From an uncultured Spirochaetaceae bacterium (GTDB lineage Bacteria > Spirochaetota > Spirochaetia > Sphaerochaetales > Sphaerochaetaceae): 64,000 nucleotides of DNA. The notes beneath the pieces were generated by a model, which was given only the letters and a program-made list of their open reading frames with translations, ran no database searches and was not told where the DNA came from. Shown in pieces: positions 27,252-35,876 of the stretch. The position numbers and the translations under genes are program-made. The stretch is taken from positions 62,001-126,000 of the forward strand of contig CALXLA010000034.1 of NCBI GenBank assembly GCA_944389075.1, in the 5' to 3' direction. Every line of letters starts with the position of its first letter. Position 1 is the first letter of the stretch.

Positions 27252-28715
27252 ATGCGTATCTCAAATGATAATCTTGCAGCTATTTCCGCATCTGGCATAA
27301 AAGTTCCCTGCTATGACAGGAAGGATATCAGGGCAGGAATCGCTCATATAGGCATGGGGCATTTCCATCGCTCGCATTTCCTGGGATATCTTGATGAACT
27401 TCTCGACCGTGGACTTTATGATAAAGGTGTCTTCGAGGTGGATATCATACCATCTGACAAGGCTTTCATAGATGGCTTGCGGGCACAGGATTATATGTAC
27501 AGCGTGCTGACGCTTTCTCCCGAAGGTCAGGAGACTCTCCGCATCATCGGAGCTATTGCGGGATATGCGAACTATTCGGAAGAGCCAGAGAAAGTCCTTT
27601 CCGTACTGTCTTCGCCTGACATTTCCCTTATAACCCTCACTATCACCGAAAAGGGATACAAATATCTTGATGATGCCTCATCGCTTGACTGGAATGACAA
27701 TGACATCATTCATGACCTTGGGAATGATATGCCTTCAACTGCTGTAGGATGCATTTCGAAGGTCCTTGATATGAGATATAAGGCATCTCTTCCAGTGACT
27801 GTGATGAGCTGCGATAATATTCCGGAAAATGGCAGGGTACTCAGGAACTGCGTATTGCAGTTCTGTGAAAGGAAATATCCTGAAATAGTGGAGTGGGTAG
27901 CTTCATCGATAGCATTTCCCTGTACTATGGTTGACAGGATCACTCCAGGAACATCTCCTGCTGATATGTCCCATCTCATGGAGGCATATGGCCTTGAAGA
28001 CAAGTGTCCTGTTCACTCAGAATCATTCCGGCAGTGGGTTATAGAGGACAGATTCTGCACATCCATTCCTGACTTCTCCAAAGCCGGAGCGCTTATAGCC
28101 GAGGATGTGAAGCCATATGAGCTGATGAAGATACGTCTTCTCAATGGTTCTCATTCCGCGCTTTCATATCCCTCATATATGATGGGTCATACAATGGTCC
28201 ATGAAGCTCTGGAGGATCCTATTGTCCGTACATTCATCAGGGACTGTTATATGGACGATGTTTCCAGGACGCTTCCTTCCGTTCCAGGTATTGATATCGA
28301 TGAATATGAAAACGAACTTATATCAAGATTCTCGAATCAGTATATTGCGGATACTGTCCTCCGCCTTGCATCAGATGGATCCAAGAAGATCGCAAATGCG
28401 ATATTGAGGCCACTAGAGGAAACCATTTCGGAAAACAGGAGAGCAGACTCCATCATCCTTGCGCTTGCACTGTGGGAATACTATTTCATCGCTCTGGATG
28501 GCAATGGCAATCATATGCCGATTGATGATCCCCGGAAGGAAGACCTCATGAAAGCTTCCTCTGACTCTATTGGATTCTTGAGGATCGCAGGTCTTTCCGA
28601 AGAAGCGCTCGCCTCCGGATATCTCAAAGCATCTATGGAGCGATATCTTTCAGATCTCAGGAGCAATGGGGTGAGGGGAGTGCTTGAGAAGCATATCAGC
28701 GGGAAGCGCCGATGA
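27252..28715 (+). CDS. Mannitol dehydrogenase family oxidoreductase (fructuronate reductase or mannitol 2-dehydrogenase)
   Basis: 487 aa, the standard size for long-chain polyol dehydrogenases. N-terminal Rossmann part IAHIGMGHFHRSHFLGYL (residues 28-45), then CDNIPENGRVLRNCVL and FPCTMVDRITPGT. The catalytic-domain pattern is ELMKIRLLNGSHSALSYPS, with the Lys and the N-x-x-H pair expected for the active site. Sequence alone does not separate fructuronate reductase (UxuB) from mannitol 2-dehydrogenase, and no uxuA lies nearby. AGGAGGCAAT precedes the ATG. Ends before a bidirectional terminator. Confidence 0.88.
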   Translation: MRISNDNLAAISASGIKVPCYDRKDIRAGIAHIGMGHFHRSHFLGYLDELLDRGLYDKGVFEVDIIPSDKAFIDGLRAQDYMYSVLTLSPEGQETLRIIGAIAGYANYSEEPEKVLSVLSSPDISLITLTITEKGYKYLDDASSLDWNDNDIIHDLGNDMPSTAVGCISKVLDMRYKASLPVTVMSCDNIPENGRVLRNCVLQFCERKYPEIVEWVASSIAFPCTMVDRITPGTSPADMSHLMEAYGLEDKCPVHSESFRQWVIEDRFCTSIPDFSKAGALIAEDVKPYELMKIRLLNGSHSALSYPSYMMGHTMVHEALEDPIVRTFIRDCYMDDVSRTLPSVPGIDIDEYENELISRFSNQYIADTVLRLASDGSKKIANAILRPLEETISENRRADSIILALALWEYYFIALDGNGNHMPIDDPRKEDLMKASSDSIGFLRIAGLSEEALASGYLKASMERYLSDLRSNGVRGVLEKHISGKRR

Positions 28716-28726
28716 CATCATTGCAT

Positions 28727-28755
28727 AAAAAGAAGGGCATCGCTGCCCTTCTTTT
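28727..28755. terminator. Bidirectional terminator
   Basis: AGAAGGGCA and TGCCCTTCT around TCGC, flanked by AAAA on the left and TTTT on the right. It serves both the plus-strand dehydrogenase gene and the minus-strand infC operon. Confidence 0.9.
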
Positions 28756-28774
28756 CTCGAAAGTGAAAGGAAAA

Positions 28775-29107
28775 TCACTCTTCCTCGAATGTCTCGAAGT
28801 CCTCGCCTTCGCCCTCGCCTGCAGAGAAGTCCTCTGCCTCTGAGAGTTCGGACATATCGAGAGTTCCGAAGTCCTCGAAATCCCCGATAGTTGCATCGAG
28901 CTCCGAAAGAGCGGAGTTGATGGCCTCATCGATTACAGCCTGATCCGTGCTTACTTTGTCAATCAGTTCCTGAAGCTCCTTGTTGTGGTTCTCAACGAGT
29001 GAGAATCTTGCCTGAAGCTCTTTGTTTTCGCTGCGGAGGTGATTTATAAGCCCTACCGCCTTCTGTACTCTCATCAGCAAAAGCTTGCTGCTCTCGATTG
29101 TGGTCAT
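28775..29107 (-). CDS. Small acidic coiled-coil protein (ZapB-like)
   Basis: 110 aa. Residues 5-60 form a predicted coiled coil (LINHLRSENKELQARFSLVE, NHNKELQELIDKV), similar in pattern to the division protein ZapB but without a secure match. The C-terminal half is very acidic (EDFSAGEGEGEDFETFEEE) and probably disordered. GGAGG precedes the ATG. It lies 16 bp downstream of rplT and ends at the terminator, so it belongs to the infC-rpmI-rplT transcript. A role in division is inference only. Confidence 0.65.
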   Translation of the reverse strand: MTTIESSKLLLMRVQKAVGLINHLRSENKELQARFSLVENHNKELQELIDKVSTDQAVIDEAINSALSELDATIGDFEDFGTLDMSELSEAEDFSAGEGEGEDFETFEEE

Positions 29108-29123
29108 ATGGCCTCCTTTTTAA

Positions 29124-29480
29124 TTAGGCTAATGCCTTCTTGGCCTCGTTGACAAGAAGAATAAATGCATTCTTGTCCTCAATTGCCATATTCGAGAGTG
29201 CTTTTCTGTTGAGCTGGATGTTTGCAAGCTTCAGGCCGTGCATGAACTGTGAGTAGTTGAGACCCTCAGCCTGTACAGCTGCAGAGATTCTTGCGATCCA
29301 GAGCTTTCTGAAATCTCTCTTCTTTTCCTTTCTGCCACGGTATGCATACTGACCAGCCTTTGCGACTGCATCCTTTGCAACCCTGTGGTTCGTCGATCTT
29401 CTTCCATAGTAGCCTTTAGCCTGGTCGAGGATCTTCTTCCTTCTGTCCTTGCGTCTTGTTCCGTCTACTGCTCTTGGCAT
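29124..29480 (-). CDS. rplT: 50S ribosomal protein L20
   Basis: 118 aa, basic helical protein needed for early 50S assembly. Start MPRAVDGTRRKDRRKK, then GYYGRRSTNHRVAKDAV, RDFRKLWIARI and the tail with AIEDKNAFILLVNEAKK, all typical. In E. coli and B. subtilis L20 also represses its own operon by binding the mRNA. GGAGGATC site before the ATG; 16 bp after rpmI. Confidence 0.98.
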   Translation of the reverse strand: MPRAVDGTRRKDRRKKILDQAKGYYGRRSTNHRVAKDAVAKAGQYAYRGRKEKKRDFRKLWIARISAAVQAEGLNYSQFMHGLKLANIQLNRKALSNMAIEDKNAFILLVNEAKKALA

Positions 29481-29496
29481 TTCAGATCCTCCTTAA

Positions 29497-29694
29497 TCAG
29501 GCGTAAGGGAGCATTGACTTTGCTCTCTTTGCTTCTACGTCGGAAAGAATTCCCTTGTGGCGAAGATTCATCTTCCTCTTGGAACTCTTCTTTGTGAGGA
29601 TGTGGCGAAGACCCATCTTCTTGTATGCCACCTTGCCGCTACCAGTGACCCTATAACGCTTGGCCGCTGACTTTCTTGTTTTCATCTTAGGCAT
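29497..29694 (-). CDS. rpmI: 50S ribosomal protein L35
   Basis: 65 aa, [20 protein letters not shown] followed by [13 protein letters not shown] and LRHKG, the standard family pattern. The ribosome site AGGAGGG is 8 nt before the ATG and lies in a hairpin with upstream sequence, suggesting translational control, perhaps by L20 as known in E. coli. Confidence 0.98.
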   Translation of the reverse strand: MPKMKTRKSAAKRYRVTGSGKVAYKKMGLRHILTKKSSKRKMNLRHKGILSDVEAKRAKSMLPYA

Positions 29695-29698
29695 TTTC

Positions 29699-29730
29699 CT
29701 TGCCCTCCTAAGCGCGCCGCAGGGAACAAG
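29699..29730 (-). promoter_or_regulatory. Hairpin sequestering the rpmI ribosome site
   Basis: On the minus strand CTTG-TT-CCCT (29721-29730) can pair with AGGG-CAAG (29699-29706), enclosing the Shine-Dalgarno AGGAGGG. Candidate operator for autogenous control by L20. Confidence 0.45.
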
Positions 29731-29768
29731 AACCCCTGAAGCTGCGATATATAATCTCCATACGGAGG

Positions 29769-30296
29769 TTATTTAGATTTCTGAGGGGAGACTGTCATGC
29801 TCATCATCTTCCCTTCCATCAATGCACCTTTGTCGAGATTGTAAGCTACACCAAGCTCCGTAAGCGCGTCAAGAATCTTGTCGAGCACTACCTTTCCGAG
29901 CTCTGGATGGGCAAGCTCCCTTCCGCGGAAGCGGACAGAGACCTTTACTTTGTTTCCCTCTCCAAGGAATTCAGCGATAGCCTTGCTCTTCGTTTCGAGA
30001 TCATGCTTCTCAATCTTCGGCTGCATCCTGATTTCCTTGATTTTGACAATGGTCTGATTCTTCTTGGCTTCCCTTGTCTTCCTTTCAAGTTCATAGCGGT
30101 ATTTGCCAAAGTCGAGAATCTTGCACACCGGAGGGTTTGCGTTTGGCGATACCTCCACAAGATCCATTCCTGCTTCATCTGCCAGGCGGCAAGCCTCAGG
30201 GACGCTCATCGTTCCCCTCTGCACTCCATTCTCATCAATAACAAGCACTTCGCGTGCACGTATCTGCCGATTGATTCTCAGATCTCTAGTAGCCAA
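29769..30296 (-). CDS. infC: Translation initiation factor IF-3
   Basis: 175 aa. It starts [20 protein letters not shown], contains [20 protein letters not shown] and [20 protein letters not shown], and ends with [17 protein letters not shown], all family signatures. The start codon is TTG at 30294-30296: an in-frame stop lies three codons upstream, there is no ATG until inside the conserved domain, and AAGGAG stands 5 nt before it. Rare start codons on infC are known in other bacteria (AUU in E. coli) and allow IF-3 to limit its own synthesis. First gene of the infC-rpmI-rplT operon. Confidence 0.98.
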   Translation of the reverse strand: MATRDLRINRQIRAREVLVIDENGVQRGTMSVPEACRLADEAGMDLVEVSPNANPPVCKILDFGKYRYELERKTREAKKNQTIVKIKEIRMQPKIEKHDLETKSKAIAEFLGEGNKVKVSVRFRGRELAHPELGKVVLDKILDALTELGVAYNLDKGALMEGKMMSMTVSPQKSK

Positions 30297-30367
30297 CTGA
30301 ACTCCTTACAGCCTTAATCTGTCCTTTTTGCACTGAGGATATGCGGCTAAATAGCCACAGCTTTACA

Positions 30368-30396
30368 TTTATATCATAAGAGTATGGCTATGTCAA
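30368..30396 (-). promoter_or_regulatory. Promoter of the infC operon
   Basis: Minus strand TTGACA (30391-30396), 17-bp spacer, TATAAA (30368-30373). The ~65-nt leader carries a small hairpin GTGGCT-ATTT-AGCCGC. Confidence 0.75.
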
Positions 30397-30421
30397 AACG
30401 GATAAAAGGTGTCATTCAAAG

Positions 30422-30519
30422 AAAATGGCCATGAACCAGGGGAAGGAAACATGGCCGGAAAAACTGGGAATAGAAAGAGGATTATCCGGAAATCTTCGGA
30501 TGAAATGGTGCTTCTTTCT
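30422..30519. repeat. 98-bp intergenic direct repeat, copy 1
   Basis: Begins with the palindrome-containing AAAATGGCCATGAACCAGG and ends CTTCTTTCT. It matches copy 2 except for one A deleted and a few substitutions. No gene is recognised in it. Confidence 0.85.
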
Positions 30520-30607
30520 CTGCTCAGGATAATAGCATATCCCGATGTCTTGCTGAAATTCAGAAAAACGTTCAGATATGTTCACTTTTCCGGAAGGCTT
30601 AGAAATT

Positions 30608-30704
30608 AAAATGGCCATGAACCAGGGGAAGGAAACATGGCCGGAAAACTGGGAATAGAAAGAGGATTATCCAGAAAACTTCGGATGAAATGGTGCTTCT
30701 TTCT
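30608..30704. repeat. 97-bp intergenic direct repeat, copy 2
   Basis: Second copy, 88 bp downstream of copy 1. Between and around the copies (30397-30833) no protein gene is supported. The ATGGCCAT core also resembles TGATGGCCATTTCCGG near 33725. Confidence 0.85.
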
Positions 30705-30808
30705 TTAATTAGAGATTAGCACTCCGGGATTATGATTCCAATTCATCTTTCCGTCTTAGGATGTTCATAAAAACGTCTTATGTGCTTTCTTATCCGTCGG
30801 TATTGCTT

Positions 30809-30814
30809 TAGAAT
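30809..30814 (+). promoter_or_regulatory. Candidate -10 box of the solute-binding protein gene
   Basis: TAGAAT, 19 nt before the ATG at 30834. Here a short leader with AGGGAACTGGG remains, unlike the leaderless genes. Confidence 0.45.
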
Positions 30815-30833
30815 AGGGCAAGGGAACTGGGAT

Positions 30834-32054
30834 ATGAGAAAGCTTCTTCTGATTCTTTTCATCGCAATAGGTGCCGTATTGTCTGCGTCTTCAGCCGACA
30901 AGGGGGACTTTTCTGTGTTCTGGTGGGGAACGGATATCAGGTCTTCTGGAATGAAGAGCGCAATTGATGAGTATCAGGGCAGGCATCCTGATATCAGCAT
31001 GTATGGCAGGAGCACTGAATGGACAGGATACTGGCCTATGCTTGCAATGCGTGCGGCAGGTTCTTCATTGCCTGATGTCATGCTGATGGATCTGTACTAT
31101 ATCGAGGATTATAAGGCAAGCGGACTTCTGCTTCCGCTTGATGAGTTTATTGAAGATGGAACGCTGCCCCCGATTGATGAGTCGCTTTCATGCGGTTCGG
31201 ATGATGGCGGGATCTATGGATATCCAATGGGGCTTACAGCACCTGTCATGTTCTACGACAAAAGGGTTACAGATGCTGCTGGTGTGCAGATTCCAGAGAA
31301 GATGACATTCTCGGAGTTCAAGGAGATCGCGAATATAATCTATCAGCGCGTAGGCGTGCCTGCTTTATGCGACGGAGGGCTGAATGCACTTGTCTTCTAT
31401 GCGCGTGCGCTCGCTCTGGACCCGTTCGAAAGCATAGCCAATGGCAATGATGCAGCAGTAAGGCAGCTGTTTCACGATATAGAGGAATTCTCCGCAGAGG
31501 ATTATTCTGTCCCCATCGGAAGCCTTGCGGGGAAAGATCTCAATGTTCCTGACAGGATGCCGATCACGGATCTGACAAGCTGGAATGCCTATGGTTTTGT
31601 GAATCAGGTAGAAATCTTCGCATCGTTCTCCGGCTTTGAAGAGATAGGCTATACGGTGCCGCCTGTGCCAGATGATGCAGTTCAGGATCCTATGTATACA
31701 AAGCCATGTGTCTTCCTCTCCATCTCTGCAAAGACCAGTAATCCCTATATAGCTGCCGATTTCATCTCAGAAATGGCTGAAAGGTCTTCTGACGGACAGC
31801 TCTTCGGTGAGATGGGGCTTCCTGCTGCCAGAGAAGATTTCGAGGATGCATTGTCCAGGATGCCTGAATACCTTCAGGATGCTTATAGCTTCGTAAAGCT
31901 TGATTATCCTATGATAGAATCATTCGAGAAGGGTGCTGGCAGCCTTGAAGACATTCTGCTGGGGTATACTGACAGCATAAGGACAGGAGAACTGAGTGCG
32001 GATGAAGCTACCGATCTCTTCATGGAAGATGCAATGGAAATTCTCAAGCCATAA
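30834..32054 (+). CDS. ABC-type extracellular solute-binding protein, family 1
   Basis: 406 aa. Signal peptide RKLLLILFIAIGAVLSASS, no lipobox cysteine, so secreted or periplasmic. The fold is that of sugar-binding proteins: FSVFWWGTDIRSSGMKSAID, LPDVMLMDLYY, YGYPMGLTAPVMFYDKRV and KPCVFLSISAKTSNP. No permease or ATPase gene is adjacent; instead a YesM/YesN two-component pair follows, overlapping by 26 bp. It could feed ligand information to that kinase rather than serve import. Ligand unknown. The ATG is chosen over an upstream one because it starts the signal peptide. Confidence 0.85.
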   Translation: MRKLLLILFIAIGAVLSASSADKGDFSVFWWGTDIRSSGMKSAIDEYQGRHPDISMYGRSTEWTGYWPMLAMRAAGSSLPDVMLMDLYYIEDYKASGLLLPLDEFIEDGTLPPIDESLSCGSDDGGIYGYPMGLTAPVMFYDKRVTDAAGVQIPEKMTFSEFKEIANIIYQRVGVPALCDGGLNALVFYARALALDPFESIANGNDAAVRQLFHDIEEFSAEDYSVPIGSLAGKDLNVPDRMPITDLTSWNAYGFVNQVEIFASFSGFEEIGYTVPPVPDDAVQDPMYTKPCVFLSISAKTSNPYIAADFISEMAERSSDGQLFGEMGLPAAREDFEDALSRMPEYLQDAYSFVKLDYPMIESFEKGAGSLEDILLGYTDSIRTGELSADEATDLFMEDAMEILKP

Positions 32055-33705
32055 GCAGACCATAAGCCGGCAGGTCAAATTCTTCCTTCTCCTCATATTC
32101 ACGCTTCTCCTGACTATCGGGATATTCGTCCTTGTATATATACGCAATCAGTACATTGAGGATCTGTACAACATAAGCGGATGGAATGCTTCAAGCATAA
32201 TGGGCGATATCGACAATGCGATAAAGAATACGGAATCCATTGGAGAACTCATCATAGGAGATGTTTTCTTTCAGGACAGGCTTTCACTTATAAAGGATGG
32301 TGACAATCCTCTCAATACCAGTGCTGCGAGGAGGGATATTCAGTCGCGCATAAGCATAATGATCGATGCTGTAGATTATGTTTCCGATATAGCTGTGTTC
32401 GACGGGGAGGCTATTCAGCATCATGGATCCGGCATCAGTCTTTCCGATGAGGAATTCAGAAAAGCTGTTGACAGAGCCATGGCTCTGGATGGTGATTTCT
32501 TCTGGCTGGATGGCCACGAGAGGGAAGTATATTATGTCAGGGCCATAAGACGTGCTGAATCGCTTGCTCTTGATACACTTGGGATATTATTCCTCCGTCT
32601 TGAGCTTGGTGAGGCTATGGATAATCAATGGACCATAAGCGGCTTATCAGGGGCAGTGGATTTGTTCTATGGAGGGCAGCTTATATATTCCGATGGCATG
32701 ATTCCCGATGGATATGAGACAAGGGGCAGAGGGGTTGAAGTCGCGCTTTCCGGATTCTCCAGTTATTTCATACATGAAGGCATGATGCACAACGAGTGGG
32801 AATACAGATTCTATTCAAATGCCGACTATGATGCCGGGAACGAAAGCATATTCTATACGGCAGTCCTGTTCCTGCTGGCAATGATGCTCCTCTCGCTTCT
32901 TACCATACATCTGTATTCACACAGCTTGCTGAAGCATCTGGATGTGCTGTCCGAGAAGATGGACCGGTTCGGGGAAGGCAATATGGATTTCAGCGACCTT
33001 CCGTCATATGCGGACCGCGATGATGAGCTTGGGGATCTTCATAAGCATTTCGATCAGATGGTCATTGCATACAATGATCTTGTAAGAGATAACTACACGA
33101 AGGAGATCCTCGCAAGGGATTCGATGTTGCGGATGCTCTCACAGCAGATAAATCCTCATTTCCTCTATAATGTCCTCGATTCCATGTACTGGCTTGCAGA
33201 GCGCTATAAAGCAGAGGATATAGCGAAGATGAGCTATAGCCTGGCGAACCTCTTCCGCACATCGATCAGCGGAAGCGAGCTGGTCGTGCCGCTTTCGAAG
33301 GAGCTGGAATTCGTCCATCACTATGTTGAGATACAGACAATAAGGTTCTCCGATATGTTCAGTTTCGAATACACTTGCCCAGATGAGCTTCTGTCTGTCA
33401 ATGTCCCCAGATTCTCAATACAGCCTCTTGTCGAGAACGCAGTCAAGCATGCGGTGGAAGAGAATGGAGAGGTATGCCATGTCCATCTCTCCGCTGCGGC
33501 AGAAGGAAACGATGTCGTGGTTTCCATCAGCAATACAGGTTCACAGTTCCCTGATGATATGGATCTGGAGAAGAAGGGAAGGATAGGACTGAAGAATATC
33601 AATCAGCGTCTGACGCTACTTTTCGGAGATGAGTATGCCCTGAGATTCTCAAATGAGAACGGAGAGGCTGTTGTTTCCTTTAAGGTGCCAGGTTCCACGG
33701 AATGA
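32029..33705 (+). CDS. YesM-type sensor histidine kinase
   Basis: About 558 aa. First membrane helix FFLLLIFTLLLTIGIFVLVY, a large extracytoplasmic sensor region, second helix near residue 285 (VLFLLAMMLLSLLTIHLY), HAMP, then the His_kinase domain with the phosphoacceptor His in LSQQINPHFLYNVLDSMYWL. The N box is SIQPLVENAVKHAV, followed by GRIGLKNINQRL. Such kinases often sense carbohydrate-related signals. Alternative starts are GTG 31996 and ATG 32002; 32029 has GGAAG before it and gives a short cytoplasmic lead. It overlaps the solute-binding gene. Confidence 0.9.
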   Translation: MQWKFSSHKQTISRQVKFFLLLIFTLLLTIGIFVLVYIRNQYIEDLYNISGWNASSIMGDIDNAIKNTESIGELIIGDVFFQDRLSLIKDGDNPLNTSAARRDIQSRISIMIDAVDYVSDIAVFDGEAIQHHGSGISLSDEEFRKAVDRAMALDGDFFWLDGHEREVYYVRAIRRAESLALDTLGILFLRLELGEAMDNQWTISGLSGAVDLFYGGQLIYSDGMIPDGYETRGRGVEVALSGFSSYFIHEGMMHNEWEYRFYSNADYDAGNESIFYTAVLFLLAMMLLSLLTIHLYSHSLLKHLDVLSEKMDRFGEGNMDFSDLPSYADRDDELGDLHKHFDQMVIAYNDLVRDNYTKEILARDSMLRMLSQQINPHFLYNVLDSMYWLAERYKAEDIAKMSYSLANLFRTSISGSELVVPLSKELEFVHHYVEIQTIRFSDMFSFEYTCPDELLSVNVPRFSIQPLVENAVKHAVEENGEVCHVHLSAAAEGNDVVVSISNTGSQFPDDMDLEKKGRIGLKNINQRLTLLFGDEYALRFSNENGEAVVSFKVPGSTE

Positions 33706-33822
33706 AAGGTCTGTGTTTTTCTGTGATGGCCATTTCCGGGAACAGCATCTTAGTGAAGCCGGACCTATCGATTAGAACTCAGAATCTGTACTATCATCAG
33801 ATAGTGAGGTTATATAGGTTTT

Positions 33823-35139
33823 ATGATCAAGGTCCTTGTTGCAGATGATGAGGAGATTGTGCGCACATCGCTTGTCGATATGATTCCGTGGCAGGAGCTT
33901 GGCATGGTTCTTGTGGGAAGTGTCCGTAATGGCCTGGAGGCGCTTGATGTCGTTTCAGATGATCCCCCCGATATCGTCATCACTGATATCCGCATGCCGA
34001 TGATGGATGGCCTTGAGCTCATTGAGAAGATAAAGATGCTTTCCCCTGATACCGAGATCATCATTCTCTCGGGCTTCAGTGAGTTCTCTTATGCACAGAA
34101 GGCCATGAGCTATGGTGTAAAGCATTATCTTCTCAAGCCTACGAGGAAGGAGGATCTGACAGAGCTTCTGAGGAAAATATCATATGAGCGCACGGATAAT
34201 GGAGCGCTCAGGTATTCCTATCAGCTTGAGAGGCTCATGCTCCTTGATGCATTCTCTGATCCGTCATCGATAAGACATTCTTTATGTCTTCTGGGGATCA
34301 ATCCCGATGCAAAGGCTTCAATCAGCACCACGGGTGACGGCAGGACCCCGTTCTTCCGTCCTGTAATGGCTGATGGACGCGCATATGCCTTTGTTCCTGA
34401 TAATAGTCCGAATGCCGTCAGCATCGAAAGGCTCATCGCCTCATTTGTTTCCTCTCATACACTTGGGCAGCTTTCGATCGAGGGTGATGACGGCTCTTTC
34501 CGCAAGCTATGGAGCGGCAGCGAGGAAAATGTCGGAAGAGTCTCCGCAGAGTATGCAAAGGCCTTGGAAGAGGGGAGATCCTCGGAGGAACTCAACAGGA
34601 AGATAGGTGAGATACTCTCGCCTCTGCCTCCGCTTGAGGCGGCTCTTCTTCTGATAAGGATTGTCTCCTCCGCTTCCCTAGGCGATGGATACCTTCCGGC
34701 TCTTCTGGCGACAGGCGTGCTTGATGCGAAGTCCACCGATGACGTGATAAAGATTGCCTATGAGATCCTTGGACGCAGGCTTGGCACAGACAAGAAAGGG
34801 CAGAATCCCGTAAGCATAATAATAAGCTACATAGAAAAGCATATAGATGATGAGGGCATCTCCCTGAAGTGGCTTTCCGATAATGTCGTTTATATGGATG
34901 CAGGCTATCTTTCGAAGCTCTTCGTCAAAGAGACAGGCATACGCTTCTCTGACTATCTTTCGCGCATGCGCATAGAGCACGCGAAGTCGCTGATGAAGCT
35001 TTACGATTCAAGCACAGTGCAGGAGATCGCGGAGAAATCCGGATTCGGAGACAACCCGCGCTATTTCTCGCAGGTCTTCAGGAAATATGAGAAGATGACT
35101 CCATCGGAATATCTTGCAAAGCAGAGAGGACAGAGATGA
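33823..35139 (+). CDS. YesN-type response regulator (receiver + AraC DNA-binding domain)
   Basis: 438 aa. Receiver at 1-120 with VADDEEIV, phosphoacceptor in ITDIRMPMMDG and LLKPTRKEDL. A poorly conserved middle region follows, then an AraC/XylS domain in the last ~100 residues: LSDNVVYMDAGYLSKLFVKE, IRFSDYLSRMRIEHAKSLM, IAEKSGFGDNPRYFSQVFRK and MTPSEY. Partner of the kinase upstream. No ribosome site; TATATA stands 6 nt before the ATG, a near match to the leaderless pattern. Its stop overlaps the next start (ATGA). Confidence 0.93.
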   Translation: MIKVLVADDEEIVRTSLVDMIPWQELGMVLVGSVRNGLEALDVVSDDPPDIVITDIRMPMMDGLELIEKIKMLSPDTEIIILSGFSEFSYAQKAMSYGVKHYLLKPTRKEDLTELLRKISYERTDNGALRYSYQLERLMLLDAFSDPSSIRHSLCLLGINPDAKASISTTGDGRTPFFRPVMADGRAYAFVPDNSPNAVSIERLIASFVSSHTLGQLSIEGDDGSFRKLWSGSEENVGRVSAEYAKALEEGRSSEELNRKIGEILSPLPPLEAALLLIRIVSSASLGDGYLPALLATGVLDAKSTDDVIKIAYEILGRRLGTDKKGQNPVSIIISYIEKHIDDEGISLKWLSDNVVYMDAGYLSKLFVKETGIRFSDYLSRMRIEHAKSLMKLYDSSTVQEIAEKSGFGDNPRYFSQVFRKYEKMTPSEYLAKQRGQR

Positions 35140-35876
35140 TGGAAGAGAATCTGAGGGAAACGCTGATGGGCGGACAGAGCTTCAGCTGGAGGGAGGAAGA
35201 TGGATTCTTCACGGCTGTGCTCAATGAAAGGGTATACAGGATAAAGAGCATCGGGGATGCGGCCGCAGATCCGTTCCTGTATGATTACTTTGATCTTGGA
35301 TATGACTATGAGAAGGCACGTTCCGAGATAGCTGCGAAGGATGAGATCCTCCGCAAGGCTACGGAATCCACAGGGCTCATAAGGCTGCTGAAGCAGGATC
35401 ACTGGATTGCCCTGATCTCATTCATCCTTTCCCAGAACAATAATATAAAGAGGATCACAGGTCTTTATTCCAGGCTTTCTGAGAAATATGGCCATGAGGT
35501 AGAGAAGGGATACTGGAGCTTCCCGACAGCCGATGAGCTTTCAAAAGCGACCGAGGAAGAGCTCAGACAGCTCGGAGTCGGATTCAGGGCACCTTTCATC
35601 ATTGATGCAGTAAGGAACAGGGATATCCTTGAAGAGGCAGAGGCATTGCCTTTCGATGAGGCCATGAAGGCTCTTGAGAAGATAAAGGGCGTAGGACCGA
35701 AGGTCGCTTCATGCATCCTGATCTTCTCTTATCAGAGAAGGGAAGGCTTCCCTATGGATGTATGGATGAAGAAGGTGATGGCGGAGTATTACCCGGGGAA
35801 AGATGCCTCATACTTCCATCCGTATGAAGCCCTTTCCCAGCAGTATCTCTTCTCATGGATACGGAGCATCACCTGA
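35136..35876 (+). CDS. OGG1-type 8-oxoguanine DNA glycosylase/AP lyase
   Basis: 246 aa. The N-terminal domain contains GGQSFSWREEDG, matching the OGG_N entry motif. The HhH-GPD core has ISFILSQNNNIKRITGLY. The helix-hairpin-helix KIKGVGPKVASCILIFSY near residue 183 includes the catalytic Lys, and PMDVWMKKVM the catalytic Asp. It excises oxidised guanine, a plausible protection for an anaerobe with oxygen-sensitive enzymes. Coupled to the regulator gene by overlap, although function is unrelated. Overlaps rex by 8 bp at the 3' end. Confidence 0.9.
   Translation: MMEENLRETLMGGQSFSWREEDGFFTAVLNERVYRIKSIGDAAADPFLYDYFDLGYDYEKARSEIAAKDEILRKATESTGLIRLLKQDHWIALISFILSQNNNIKRITGLYSRLSEKYGHEVEKGYWSFPTADELSKATEEELRQLGVGFRAPFIIDAVRNRDILEEAEALPFDEAMKALEKIKGVGPKVASCILIFSYQRREGFPMDVWMKKVMAEYYPGKDASYFHPYEALSQQYLFSWIRSIT

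Noticed and set aside
30409-30609. 66-codon frame across the intergenic repeat
   Set aside because: It depends on the duplicated non-coding sequence, is not kept intact in copy 2 and resembles no protein I know.
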